From: Candidatus Scalindua japonica
Lineage (GTDB): Bacteria > Planctomycetota > Brocadiia > Brocadiales > Scalinduaceae
Direction of reading: 5' to 3'
DNA length: 64,000 nt
Assembly: GCF_002443295.1 (NCBI RefSeq)
Contig: NZ_BAOS01000001.1
Coordinates: 186,001-250,000 of the forward strand
In this document: piece after piece, positions 10,438 through 18,321 of the stretch
Layout: each line of letters begins with the position of its first letter
Position numbering within the stretch: the stretch's first letter is position 1
Position numbers and translations under genes: made by a program
The notes under the pieces: generated by a model
Told to the model about the DNA's origin: nothing
What the model saw: only the letters and a program-made list of their open reading frames with translations
Databases searched by the model: none

Positions 10438-10740
10438 CAGTAGGGTGGGCACTGTCCACCAGAAACATTCTCCATCCGGAAACAAAATTCGTAGGGTGCG
10501 TTTTACGCACCAGAAACACTCCAGCATAAACAAGTATTTGTTTAATAGATAACACCATTGCCATATCCAATGTTGTTAACGGTGCATGGAATGCACCCTA
10601 CCGCCCACCAGAAACATTCTACGTCCGGTAACAAAAATCGTAGGGTGCGTTTTACGCACCAGAAACATCCCGGCATAATCAAGTATCTGTTTAATAGATA
10701 ACACCATTGCCGTATCCAACGTTGTTAACGGTGCATGGAC
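10438..10740 (-). repeat. REP-like repeat array (family A), two units plus a partial
   Basis: Two roughly 149-bp units in reverse orientation. Each contains the perfect hairpin GGTGCGTTTTACGCACC (10495-10511 and 10644-10660). Between them is the hairpin GGTGCATGGAATGCACC, and at the left end a GGTGGGCACTGTCCACC hairpin with one mismatch. The hairpins are joined by a conserved linker (AACACCATTGCC, TTGTTAACGG). The array ends abruptly at a half hairpin near 10740. The same family recurs throughout the window and flanks the RAYT-type transposase genes, which are its probable mobilisers. The 108 bases after the array (10741-10848) show nothing recognisable. Confidence 0.9.
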
Positions 10741-10848
10741 ATGGTATAAATATGAAAGTTAAAACGTGTAATTTATGACGAATAAGAAAACGACTATAAG
10801 GAAGCCATGAAAGCAGGAGAAAAACAGAAAAGCAATAAGATGAAATTT

Positions 10849-11024
10849 GTATTTTAGCTAGAAGCATCCGGTCAGGTTTTTGCGTATACCGTTCTTGTCA
10901 TACCCGCCCGCCTGGCTCAACCGTTCGCCAGCCCGACAATGTCATTCTGGCGAGGGCTGTTCTGGCGGGGACGGGTACCTATTCGGGCAGGAATTCCTTT
11001 ATCGGGTATCTATGTGACTCGTTC
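10849..11024 (-). repeat. Family B intergenic repeat, overlapping the 3' end of gmd
   Basis: Read on the minus strand, this runs from the last codons of gmd through a conserved CCTGCCCGAATAGGTACCC block to a terminal AAAAACCTGACCGGATGC block. It closely matches 46449-46565 but carries about 45 extra bases in the middle. The outer 33 bases (10849-10881) recur exactly, inverted, at 59544-59576, where they form the end of the HyuA-like gene. Shorter relatives lie at 42474-42541 and 46093-46172. Confidence 0.8.
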
Positions 11025-12023
11025 TATATCAGATTCAACCATAATACGCACAAGCTCCTCCAGCTGTGTAGCAGCTTCCCATCCAAGATTTTCCTTCGCT
11101 TTTGAAGGATCTCCAATAAGGAGCTTAACTTCTGCGGGTCTGTAAAAATCTGGAGAAATTAACACAACTACCTCATTTGACTTCCTGTTAATCCCCCTGG
11201 TATCTACTCCTTCTCCTTCCCACACTATATTAATATCGGCAGCCATGAATGCAAGTTCGACAAACTCTCTTACCGTATGGGTTTTTCCCGTTGCGACAAT
11301 ATAGTCGTCCGGCTCTTCCTGTTGAAGCATCAGCCACATTGCCTCAACATATTCCCTCGCATAGCCCCAATCTCTCTTTGCGTCTAGATTACCCAGAACG
11401 ATATTATCTAGTAAACCATGCTTTATCCTGGCCACTCCGTTAGTAATCTTGCGGGTAACAAATTCGATTCCTCTTAATGGGGATTCATGGTTGAATAATA
11501 TTCCTGAGCAATTGAACAAGTCATATGATTCTCGATAATTTACCGTCATCCAATGCGCGAAAAGCTTTGCTACAGCGTAAGGACTTCTGGGATGAAATGG
11601 GGTATTTTCACTCTGAGGTATTTCCTGGACCTTGCCAAACATCTCTGATGTAGAAGCCTGATAGAATCTTGTTTCCGGGCTGAAGTGTTTTATAGCATCC
11701 AGAATACCTAAGACACCAATGGCGTCAACCTGTGAAGTTACTAATGGTTGATCAAAAGATACTTTTACAAAGCTCTGGGCGGCAAGATTGTAAACCTCAT
11801 CCGGCTTTAGTTTCATAATAGTATCAGTTACATTTGTATTTTCAAGGAGATCCATGTAGACAATTTTAACCTTTTCATCAATTCCAAGTTCTTTCATCCT
11901 CCAATTTATCTGGTCGGTACTCCTTCTATCCGCACCATAAACATCGTATCCTTTTTCAAGTAAGAAACTGGCCAGGTATGCTCCGTCCTGGCCCCTTATT
12001 CCGGTAATTAGTGCTTTTTTCAT
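11010..12023 (-). CDS. gmd: GDP-mannose 4,6-dehydratase
   Basis: 337 residues, short-chain dehydrogenase/reductase fold. It converts GDP-D-mannose to GDP-4-keto-6-deoxymannose, the first step to GDP-fucose, GDP-rhamnose and related sugars for surface glycans. Visible motifs: NAD(P)-binding G8-x2-G11-x2-G14, the STSEMFG segment (about 124-130) with the active-site Thr/Ser-Glu, and Y149-x3-K153. NCSGILFNHESPLRG and LGNLDAKRDWGYA are strongly diagnostic of GMD rather than other epimerases. No sugar-nucleotide partner gene (fucose synthase, Rmd) is adjacent. The last four codons and the TAG stop lie inside a family B repeat, so the native C terminus may have been replaced. The 5' end at 12023 is an ATG. 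Confidence 0.93.
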   Translation of the reverse strand: MKKALITGIRGQDGAYLASFLLEKGYDVYGADRRSTDQINWRMKELGIDEKVKIVYMDLLENTNVTDTIMKLKPDEVYNLAAQSFVKVSFDQPLVTSQVDAIGVLGILDAIKHFSPETRFYQASTSEMFGKVQEIPQSENTPFHPRSPYAVAKLFAHWMTVNYRESYDLFNCSGILFNHESPLRGIEFVTRKITNGVARIKHGLLDNIVLGNLDAKRDWGYAREYVEAMWLMLQQEEPDDYIVATGKTHTVREFVELAFMAADINIVWEGEGVDTRGINRKSNEVVVLISPDFYRPAEVKLLIGDPSKAKENLGWEAATQLEELVRIMVESDIERVT

Positions 12024-13015
12024 TTAATTTTCCTTAGTGTTTTTGTATTAAATACCTTTTGTACAGGAATTGTTAAGCGTAATATCTGCAATAGCTTTTG
12101 ATTTGGAGATAAGTAGTAAAACACGTTACAAAATGGGAATAAAGCGATATAACTCATTTCCAGGTGCTTATTATGAGCAATCCAGTGTAATGATGAAAAA
12201 CCCGAGTAAGTTGGGACAATCAATTCGATATGGAATTTTATCAAAGCAATAGCAAAATGTCAAAGAAACTGTAGCAAATTTGTCAATCCAGAATACAAAT
12301 GAATTGAATACGTCCCATAAGAAATGTCAATGAGATAGGCACTTATGAATATTTGTGAGGGACATTATTACTGGTTATAGGTGATGGTAACTGTTTAAAC
12401 TACTCTTGTGTTTCTGATAGATTTATTTTTCGATAATTGCACCAGAAAACTGTGTAGAAAACAAGGGTAAAAGGGATTAATAGAAAGAAAATTACAATGA
12501 AGATTATAGCACGGTCGTTAATAGGCGCTTCAGCAAAAAAAAAGAGTGAGATCATGATATATAAACCAAATAACCACATTATTATTAACTGTCTTTTTGT
12601 TATTTTGTACACCTTAAAACCCTTATCTTTTAAACAGAAGGTTAACTATTCCCTGACCATGTCAGCTGGTTTATGTTCCACGCGGGATATAATCTCCCGA
12701 TAAAAACAAGTCATAATTCAGGTTTTCAGCATGATGTTTAATATTTTATACATTATTGTGTGAAAATCAATACAAAAACTTATGAGATGCGTATATATTG
12801 CTAATTCAAACATGTATTTTTTAAACAAAAATTATTTAAAAATATAGCTACAGGATAATTTAAATATGACGATAATAACTGGAGACCTGTTTTAAATGAA
12901 TCATTTCTTTATTATAAACACTGATAATGATATCTAACAGGTATTATATATTATAAAGAAGATACTGTTTTTGATAAAAAAAAAGTGAAATGGTCAATAA
13001 AAAAAGGATGGTGTT
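12024..13015. other. Long, mostly non-coding AT-rich gap
   Basis: Nearly 1 kb between the divergent gmd and REC-HDOD genes. Apart from one small minus-strand membrane ORF (12400-12612) I see no coding region, RNA gene, REP hairpin or clear terminator. Short ORFs at 12020-12252 have no domain-like composition. The segment 12750-13000 is very AT-rich and probably holds the promoter of the downstream regulator. Confidence 0.5.
12400..12612 (-). CDS. Small two-helix membrane protein, hypothetical
   Basis: 70 residues from a GTG start, preceded by AAGGG about six bases upstream on the minus strand. The product has a basic N terminus and two strongly hydrophobic segments (about 9-27 and 36-58) with a short polar loop (EAPINDR), then a polar tail. 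That pattern is unlikely for random translation of AT-rich DNA, but no family is recognised. It lies alone in a 1-kb gap, with no operon context. It could be a real inner-membrane microprotein or chance. Confidence 0.4.
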   Translation of the reverse strand: MYKITKRQLIIMWLFGLYIMISLFFFAEAPINDRAIIFIVIFFLLIPFTLVFYTVFWCNYRKINLSETQE

Positions 13016-14323
13016 ATGAGAAATATTATCTTTGTTGATAATGATTCTGTTGCAACCCGGAAACTAAAAAAACTGCTTGGCACAATGTGTCCTGAATGGG
13101 AGATAGAGGTTACCCGGAGTGGAAAAGAAGCCCTGGATTTAATGTCCAGGTCCCCATTTGATGTTATTGTTTCTGATCTGCGTATACAGGGAATGAACGG
13201 GATAGAACTATTTGAAACCGTTAGTGAAAGCTATCCGGAAACTGTTCGTATCATCCATTCAGAAGCTTCAGACTTAAGGTCAACCATGATTGTACACCAG
13301 TTTCTGAAGAAACCATGTTCCGCGGAAGCAATGAAGAACACTATTTTACGCACATATAAGCTTCAGGAATTGTTAAGAAAAAAAATATTAAGAAAAACTG
13401 TCGCAGGTATTAAAAATCTGCCCAGTCTTCCCCGCTTATATAATATGATTGTTGAAGAGATGCAGTCTCCGGATGTATCCCTTAAAAAGGTAGGTTATTT
13501 AATTTCACAGGACATCTCAATGTCAGCCAAAATATTACAACTGGTTAATTCCGCTTTTTTTGCTCTGCCACAAAAAATTACTGATCCTCAACAGGCATCA
13601 GTTTATATCGGCCTTGAAACGCTAAAATCACTCGTGCTCTCTATCCATGTGTTTTCTTCATTAACAAAAGACGCGGAATCGTATGGCTTCTTTCCTGTGA
13701 AAATGTGGAAACATAGTTTGAAGACTGGCAAGCTGGCCAGTGACATAGCGCGTTCAGAGAATGCCGATAGAGCAATAGTGGATGGGGCGATGATATCCGG
13801 GATGCTGCATGACATAGGAAAACTCATAATATTACTGGAAATGCCCAAAGAGTTCATTGACGTAATGAACCTTGTTGAAGCTACCGGCTGCTGTCCGACA
13901 GAGGCTGAGTATTCTATACTGGACACTTCTCATGCGGAATTGGGCGCCTATCTGTTAGGGCTATGGGGTCTTCCAGGTAATGTAATTGAATCAGTTGCTT
14001 TCCATCACAAACCTTCAGAATTGATAGAGCGTATGTTCAATACGCCGTCTGAAACCATAGGAGATGATTCGGAAATAACGAAATCGAAAGATGCTGATAT
14101 AAAACTACAGGCAGAAGAGAAGCCAGCAACAGCGTTTACCGCGTTGACGGCTGTGCATATAGCGAATGCCTTGACGATGCAGGGAGATTGCTCTTCTGAT
14201 ACACCTTATTTCCCATACGTTGACATGTCATACTTAAAAAAACTTGGTCTGACAGACAGACTGCCTCAATGGGTAGAGCTTTATGAGCAGACAAAACAGG
14301 TATCCGAGATAAATATAGTTTAG
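13016..14323 (+). CDS. Response regulator with HDOD output domain
   Basis: 435 residues; ATG preceded by AAGGA about ten bases upstream. Residues 1-118 form a receiver domain with acidic pocket (VDND), phospho-acceptor D54 (VSDLRIQGMNG) and the conserved lysine in FLKKPCS. Residues about 128-330 form an HDOD domain, recognisable from IKNLPSLPRLYNMI, VNSAFFALP, IGLETLKSLVLSIHV and the MLHDIGKL segment. HDOD proteins are regulators related to HD phosphohydrolases but usually lack phosphodiesterase activity; many act in c-di-GMP or stress signalling. It lies 155 bases upstream of the histidine kinase operon that leads into the secretion ATPase, so it probably belongs to the same signalling unit. 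Confidence 0.88.
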   Translation: MRNIIFVDNDSVATRKLKKLLGTMCPEWEIEVTRSGKEALDLMSRSPFDVIVSDLRIQGMNGIELFETVSESYPETVRIIHSEASDLRSTMIVHQFLKKPCSAEAMKNTILRTYKLQELLRKKILRKTVAGIKNLPSLPRLYNMIVEEMQSPDVSLKKVGYLISQDISMSAKILQLVNSAFFALPQKITDPQQASVYIGLETLKSLVLSIHVFSSLTKDAESYGFFPVKMWKHSLKTGKLASDIARSENADRAIVDGAMISGMLHDIGKLIILLEMPKEFIDVMNLVEATGCCPTEAEYSILDTSHAELGAYLLGLWGLPGNVIESVAFHHKPSELIERMFNTPSETIGDDSEITKSKDADIKLQAEEKPATAFTALTAVHIANALTMQGDCSSDTPYFPYVDMSYLKKLGLTDRLPQWVELYEQTKQVSEINIV

Positions 14324-14478
14324 CCAGGCTCGAATTGCGTTAATCATAAGCTATTTAAATACTTCAACCTATCCCTGTTTACATCAAAAAAACAACTAAA
14401 GCTTTCGCCAGATTCACCGACAATAATCTATAGAGTTATGAGTACAAGGATGACTGGAGTCGTGTATTCTCTCAAATA

Positions 14479-16398
14479 ATGAAAAAGAATTTGAGTCCTT
14501 ACTATTTGATTAATACTATGTTTAAGTTTAATAAAAAATTCATAGATCCTGAAAACAGTGACAGGCAAAATAAAATCCCACTGATCGCCATCAGCATTTT
14601 GATCGTTCTGATTATAGGGATTATAATTATTACAAAGTTCCAGTTAAAACAGGAAGAAAAGGAGAAACGGACAGGAGTGCTTAATAACAGCCTCCAACTG
14701 ATAAATCTTATTTCAATGTACCCAATCAAAGATTTTGAAACTGACAAGCGGGATCTCTTCTTCAAAACACTCATAAACAATTCTTTAAATTCAGGTCTTT
14801 TATACTGCTACGCTCACGACCTTACAGGAAAGGTTATCGCTTCATTTACTATGAGTGATTCAGTAAAAGATTCACCTTGGGAGATCCAGAGGAGCTCACT
14901 ATTTTCGATGTGGTTGACGAAACAGACCTTCAATGAGCCTGGTACAGGAAAAGCGATTTATGAGTATGCTAAACCTGTCTTTGAGAATAACCAGAAGACC
15001 GGGACGGTAAGGATAGGATTTCAAGTCCCTGAAATAGTGGTTTTCAAAGGAGAACGGTTAAGTCATTTGTCTATGATAGTTTTTCTTATACTCGCTACCA
15101 TTATTCTTTTCTATTATGGTGTCCTCATCGTCATAAAACCTCTTCAAAAAATCATGAAAAACAGTAAAAAAATCATCCATTCGTCAGTACCGGAAAGCAA
15201 TAACGGAGGACAAGGCACAAATATTGTAAATATCATTGGAGAGCTTAATAAATCATTTTCAAACATTCAAGACAGGATAACCAGGATCGAATCAGAAAAC
15301 ATTGAATTGAGCACAAAAATGGGGGCTATCTCTTTTGAGAAAGATCAAATTATTAATCTCCTGAATTCTTTGAGCTTCGGAATAATAACCACCGACCTGC
15401 ATGACAATATTAACTATATAAATGATTATATAAGTAACCTGATAGGCAGGCAATTGAAAGACGTGCTTGATCAACCGTTTGATCAGATAATCGAGAATGA
15501 TGATATTGCATTGAGCATTTTGCAATTTGAACAGATAGAAACTGCCGGAAATGGTAAGAATATTGAAACAACCTTCCCAAACTTTTCTCCCGGAGAAACT
15601 TTTGGAGTCTCCCTGTATAACCTTACTGATAAGTCAGGGGAGTCTATAGGCAAGATGATCCTGGTCAAAAATATCACTTTCCAGAAAATGGGAGAAAAAA
15701 CCCAGCAGGAATTTATCTCACATGTATCACATGAACTTCTGACCCCTTTAACGACAATTAAATCATACAATGAGATGTTAATGGATGGTGAAATAGACAA
15801 GGAAGAGATGCAGAAAGAGTTCTACAACACCATAAGTGAGGAAACATCACGTTTAACCCGCCTTATTCAGAATCTTTTGAATATCTCAAGAATAGAAACA
15901 GGTGAATTAGTAATAAACAGAGATTTTGTCAGAACTGAATTACTTTTTGAAGATTGTGCTGCTGCCATTAATGCTTCCGCTCTTAATAAAAACATAAGCT
16001 TTCAAAAATTATTACCAGACACATTTCCATCACTGAACGGTGATAAAGAACTACTCAAGGTATCGATTAACAATATCTTGAATAACGCGGTAAAATATAC
16101 TCCTGAAGGAGGCAGAATCTCATTTTCACTCTACGAGTACAACAACACTGTGACATTTGAGGTAATCAATACAGGTGGCGGCATTTCTAAAAATGATATA
16201 CCCCGCATTTTTGATAAATCCTATCGTTCCGATGACAAACATGTTTCAGAGCAGTACGGGTCAGGGTTAGGTCTTGCAATAACATCTGAGATTATCAATC
16301 TCCATGGAGGAGAAGTTGAAGTACAAAGTGAGCCAGGAAAGGAAACCTGTTTTAAGATAAACATTCCGAAGGGAGAATATTACCTTGAAGATAAATAA
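14479..16398 (+). CDS. Membrane sensor histidine kinase with PAS domain
   Basis: 639 residues. Transmembrane helices at about 33-53 and 197-217 bracket a periplasmic sensor region of roughly 140 residues. A PAS-like domain (about 290-400) precedes a HisKA box SHVSHELLTPL with phospho-acceptor H418. The ATPase domain has the N box NNILNNAVKYTPEGG, G1 box GGGISKNDIPRIF and G2 box GSGLGLAI. The 3' end overlaps the next response regulator by 14 bases, so the two are translationally coupled partners. The start is uncertain: neither ATG 14479 nor ATG 14518 has a good ribosome site. It begins an overlapping run of genes ending in the STAS-GspE ATPase, indicating control of the secretion or pilus machine. 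Confidence 0.88.
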   Translation: MKKNLSPYYLINTMFKFNKKFIDPENSDRQNKIPLIAISILIVLIIGIIIITKFQLKQEEKEKRTGVLNNSLQLINLISMYPIKDFETDKRDLFFKTLINNSLNSGLLYCYAHDLTGKVIASFTMSDSVKDSPWEIQRSSLFSMWLTKQTFNEPGTGKAIYEYAKPVFENNQKTGTVRIGFQVPEIVVFKGERLSHLSMIVFLILATIILFYYGVLIVIKPLQKIMKNSKKIIHSSVPESNNGGQGTNIVNIIGELNKSFSNIQDRITRIESENIELSTKMGAISFEKDQIINLLNSLSFGIITTDLHDNINYINDYISNLIGRQLKDVLDQPFDQIIENDDIALSILQFEQIETAGNGKNIETTFPNFSPGETFGVSLYNLTDKSGESIGKMILVKNITFQKMGEKTQQEFISHVSHELLTPLTTIKSYNEMLMDGEIDKEEMQKEFYNTISEETSRLTRLIQNLLNISRIETGELVINRDFVRTELLFEDCAAAINASALNKNISFQKLLPDTFPSLNGDKELLKVSINNILNNAVKYTPEGGRISFSLYEYNNTVTFEVINTGGGISKNDIPRIFDKSYRSDDKHVSEQYGSGLGLAITSEIINLHGGEVEVQSEPGKETCFKINIPKGEYYLEDK

Positions 16399-16765
16399 AA
16401 CCATTCTGGTCATTGATGATGACTCCCATATAAGGAGGGTTATTGAGCTTAAGTTGAGAAAGGCCGGATATGAGGTAATAATTGCCGAGAATGGAGAATC
16501 AGGGATTCAGATCTGTAATACCAGGTTGCCGGATGCTGTCATCACAGACGTTGTAATGCCAAAAATGGACGGTAAAGCAGTCCTTAGAAGAACTAAGGAA
16601 TTAAAAAAGGAATATTCTTTCCTGACCATTATTATAAGCTGCTCGATAGGTTTTGAGGAGCATCACTGGATAAAAGATATACCCGACACTCATTTTATGG
16701 AAAAACCGTTTAGTCTTAATAAAGTATTGGATTGTGTTGATCAATACTTCGGAATTAAAAGATGA
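16385..16765 (+). CDS. Single-domain response regulator (receiver only)
   Basis: 126 residues, from a TTG start inside the end of the kinase gene. Acidic pocket DDD at 11-13, phospho-acceptor D55 in VITDVVMPKMDG and the conserved lysine in FMEKPFS are all present. There is no DNA-binding or enzymatic output domain, so it should act by protein contact, as CheY-like regulators do. It overlaps the kinase by 14 bases and the following HD-GYP gene by 4 (ATGA), so its likely partners are the kinase upstream and the HD-GYP protein or ATPase downstream. Confidence 0.88.
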   Translation: MKINKTILVIDDDSHIRRVIELKLRKAGYEVIIAENGESGIQICNTRLPDAVITDVVMPKMDGKAVLRRTKELKKEYSFLTIIISCSIGFEEHHWIKDIPDTHFMEKPFSLNKVLDCVDQYFGIKR

Positions 16766-18321
16766 TTATGCACATTGAATATTTTCAGGAACTATTCTGC
16801 GGCTTAACTCAAATCAGCCCGTTAAACTTTGAGGTCTGGAATGGTGACGGTCCGGTGTTCTCTTCAAGATTTGACGGCGCAGACACAACCATCAGCAGCC
16901 AGATAGAAGAGTTTTCTGATAGTGTCATGAGCCAGGGGGTATTCCGTCATACTTCTATGAACGGCTGGAAAGCGGTATTTGGTGTTCCCATTAGAAACAA
17001 TGAGCAGACAGTCGGGTGTCTGCTTGCCTACAGCAAAAATTCAAATAAAAATCTCATACCTGATGAAAGTGCTTACGCGGAAATTCCTGATGTTAAAGGG
17101 GTCGAAATGTTTCTTACCCGCCTGGTATCATTTATAGAAGATAAATGGGAAGGTGAGCAGGAAAAAGAGAAGATTACTGAAGAACTTGGCCGGAGTTTCG
17201 AAGATCTATATCTCTATTCCCAGGTTGCAAACCAGATAAAAACGTTATTGTCCTCCAATCAAATGAACAACGATCTGGTTTTAGATACCATGAAAACAAT
17301 GCGGGTAGACATCTCCTTCGTCAATTTATTTAACCATGAAGGAAGTAAAATAGCCTTTAATGAAGATAGTTTATACCTGCAATTTTCTGGCATTGCGGAA
17401 AAATTTGTAGGAAAGCTTATAAGAACTCTTACTGTTCAAGAGAAAGTAGAAAAGAGAACACATTTTACTATTCATGATTCCAGGACAGACAGTCAATTCA
17501 GCAAATTGTTTATTGCTCAATACCGTTTACTTGCAGTAAAGATCACACATGACAACAAATTTTACGGGTGGTTGGGACTGATTTCATTTAATCTTAAAGA
17601 ATCTTTCAGAAGAAGCGAATTGAGGCTCTTGATTTCTATGGCTGAGCAGCTTGCCATGTTGATAACCAATACTGACCTGTACAAAGAATTAGAAGGATTT
17701 GTTATCAATTTGATTAAGTCAATGGTCTGTGCTATTGAAGCGAAAGATGTATATACCAGCGGCCACTCTGAACGAGTCAGTGAATTATGCTTGAATATGG
17801 CAGAATATATGGATCTGACAGAAGATGATAAAAAGAACCTGAAATGGGCCGCCATCCTGCATGATGTCGGGAAAATAGGTGTGCCTGAATCTATTCTGTG
17901 TAAAGAAGGGCCTCTGGAAGATGATGAGTATCGTAAAATTAAAGAACACCCAAAAAGAGGGTTTGAGATCCTTAAACATATTAAGCAACTGGTGCCTATA
18001 ACCCCCAGTATTTTACATCATCATGAGCGCTATGATGGAAAGGGATATCCTGACGGGCTGAAAGGTGATGAAATCCCATTATATGCACGCATTATTGCTA
18101 TTATTGACACATACGATGCTATAACTTCACGGCGGTCTTACCGGTCGGCAAAATCTTCGGAGGAAGCTATGTCAATTATTGAAAAGGTTGCCGGCACACA
18201 ATTAGACCCGAATCTGGTTTTAATATTCAAAGAGGTATACAGGGACTCAATCGTTGTAAAAAAAGATGAGCAAATCTCTGGGAAGGAGAAAGCAAGATGG
18301 CAATGTCAGCAATTAACATAA
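16762..18321 (+). CDS. GAF-HD-GYP protein, probable c-di-GMP phosphodiesterase
   Basis: 519 residues. The first 100 residues resemble a small ligand-sensing domain that I cannot name with certainty. A GAF-like region follows at about 150-305. The C-terminal HD-GYP domain (about 315-500) has GHSERV, LHDVGKIG (the HD pair) and HHERYDGKGYPDG (the GYP signature), all metal and nucleotide residues apparently intact. Enzymes of this class hydrolyse c-di-GMP to GMP via pGpG in the cytoplasm. The start ATG overlaps the receiver gene stop, and its own end overlaps the STAS-GspE ATPase by 25 bases. The ATPase contains a putative c-di-GMP-binding MshEN domain, so enzyme and effector are encoded together. 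Confidence 0.9.
   Translation: MIMHIEYFQELFCGLTQISPLNFEVWNGDGPVFSSRFDGADTTISSQIEEFSDSVMSQGVFRHTSMNGWKAVFGVPIRNNEQTVGCLLAYSKNSNKNLIPDESAYAEIPDVKGVEMFLTRLVSFIEDKWEGEQEKEKITEELGRSFEDLYLYSQVANQIKTLLSSNQMNNDLVLDTMKTMRVDISFVNLFNHEGSKIAFNEDSLYLQFSGIAEKFVGKLIRTLTVQEKVEKRTHFTIHDSRTDSQFSKLFIAQYRLLAVKITHDNKFYGWLGLISFNLKESFRRSELRLLISMAEQLAMLITNTDLYKELEGFVINLIKSMVCAIEAKDVYTSGHSERVSELCLNMAEYMDLTEDDKKNLKWAAILHDVGKIGVPESILCKEGPLEDDEYRKIKEHPKRGFEILKHIKQLVPITPSILHHHERYDGKGYPDGLKGDEIPLYARIIAIIDTYDAITSRRSYRSAKSSEEAMSIIEKVAGTQLDPNLVLIFKEVYRDSIVVKKDEQISGKEKARWQCQQLT

Noticed and set aside
10264-10552. ORFs on both strands across the repeat array
   Set aside because: They translate REP hairpins and linker; the same peptide (KQILDYAGVFLVR, THPT) appears at 25.9, 42.1 and 46.3 kb wherever the repeat occurs, with no ribosome site.
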